A DNA stretch of 7,170 nt from JBMYQA01 sp049600855 (GTDB taxonomy: Bacteria; Bacteroidota; Bacteroidia; Cytophagales; Flammeovirgaceae), in assembly GCA_049600855.1 (NCBI GenBank), contig JBMYQA010000302.1, positions 1-7,170 on the forward strand. Direction: 5' to 3'. A program made the position numbers and the translations under genes. The notes under the pieces were generated by a model. The model was not told where the DNA came from and did not search any database. It saw only the letters and a list, made by a program, of their open reading frames with translations. Positions 7,056 through 7,170 of the stretch are shown here, in pieces (the stretch's first letter is position 1; each line of letters opens with the position of its first letter).

Positions 7056-7170
7056 TGGATCATCCATCCCTTCATTATGTTGTATATATCATAATTATGG
7101 TACTTACGAAGCTCGTTTTCATCGGACATACATATGTGGTCTCTACACACCAACTTCTCCATCTCAAACT
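7056..7170. other. Unidentified tail after the truncated KS gene
   Basis: These 115 bases show no PKS motif in any forward frame. An ATG at 7055-7057 overlaps the TAA of the KS gene (TAATG) and opens a frame that stays open to the window end, about 38 codons. It begins 'MDHPSLHYVVYIIIMVL', a hydrophobic run I do not recognise. The neighbouring forward frame and one reverse frame are also open, so openness alone is not evidence of coding. A 6-bp inverted repeat with a single central base (ATGGAT-c-ATCCAT, 7055-7067) sits at the junction, and a perfect 10-bp palindrome (CATAATTATG) lies at 7090-7099. The tail could be the start of a new gene, the edge of a mobile element, or ordinary intergenic DNA. 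Confidence 0.3.

Noticed and set aside
6902..7162. Reverse-strand open frame of 86 codons across the end of the KS gene and the tail
   Set aside because: More than half lies antisense to clear KS-AT linker coding sequence, and the remaining peptide resembles no family I know.

Overview
The window is a stretch of a modular type I polyketide synthase (PKS) locus on the + strand. It is AT-rich, and the one visible translation start has no obvious Shine-Dalgarno sequence and appears to be TTG. That fits a low-GC bacterium such as a member of Bacteroidota, but other low-GC bacteria are not excluded. No taxonomic marker is present, so this is a weak inference.

Layout: positions 1-5124 are the 3' part of a large PKS gene whose start lies upstream of the window. 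The visible 1707 residues read KS (N-terminal part missing) - AT1 - AT2 - DH - ACP - C-terminal docking tail. Positions 5125-5348 are intergenic and hold a terminator-like hairpin. Positions 5349-7055 are a second PKS gene made of an N-terminal docking coiled coil, a complete KS and a KS-to-AT linker. It stops where an AT domain would be expected to begin. Positions 7056-7170 are a tail that I cannot identify.

The genes probably act in series. The first protein ends in an ACP followed by a short acidic helix ('DELLAELEKEL'). The second begins with a basic amphipathic helix ('LKAKLREALIAIKKLKKEV') before its KS. This is what is expected of docking partners that hand an ACP-bound chain to the next KS.

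The most notable features are in domain architecture. The first module has two tandem AT domains. AT1 keeps the catalytic Ser and His but has Tyr in place of the Arg that binds the carboxylate of malonyl-type extender units, and its GQGxQ motif is altered. AT2 looks canonical. The natural reading is that AT1 handles a non-carboxylated acyl group (a starter unit or a hydrolytic proofreading role) while AT2 loads the extender. The same module has an intact-looking DH but no ketoreductase. The second protein is a KS without an AT or ACP. Part of this may be a fused loading/extension module like those described for some myxobacterial pathways. The truncated KS may be a real split module, a decayed gene, or an insertion or assembly junction near 7055.
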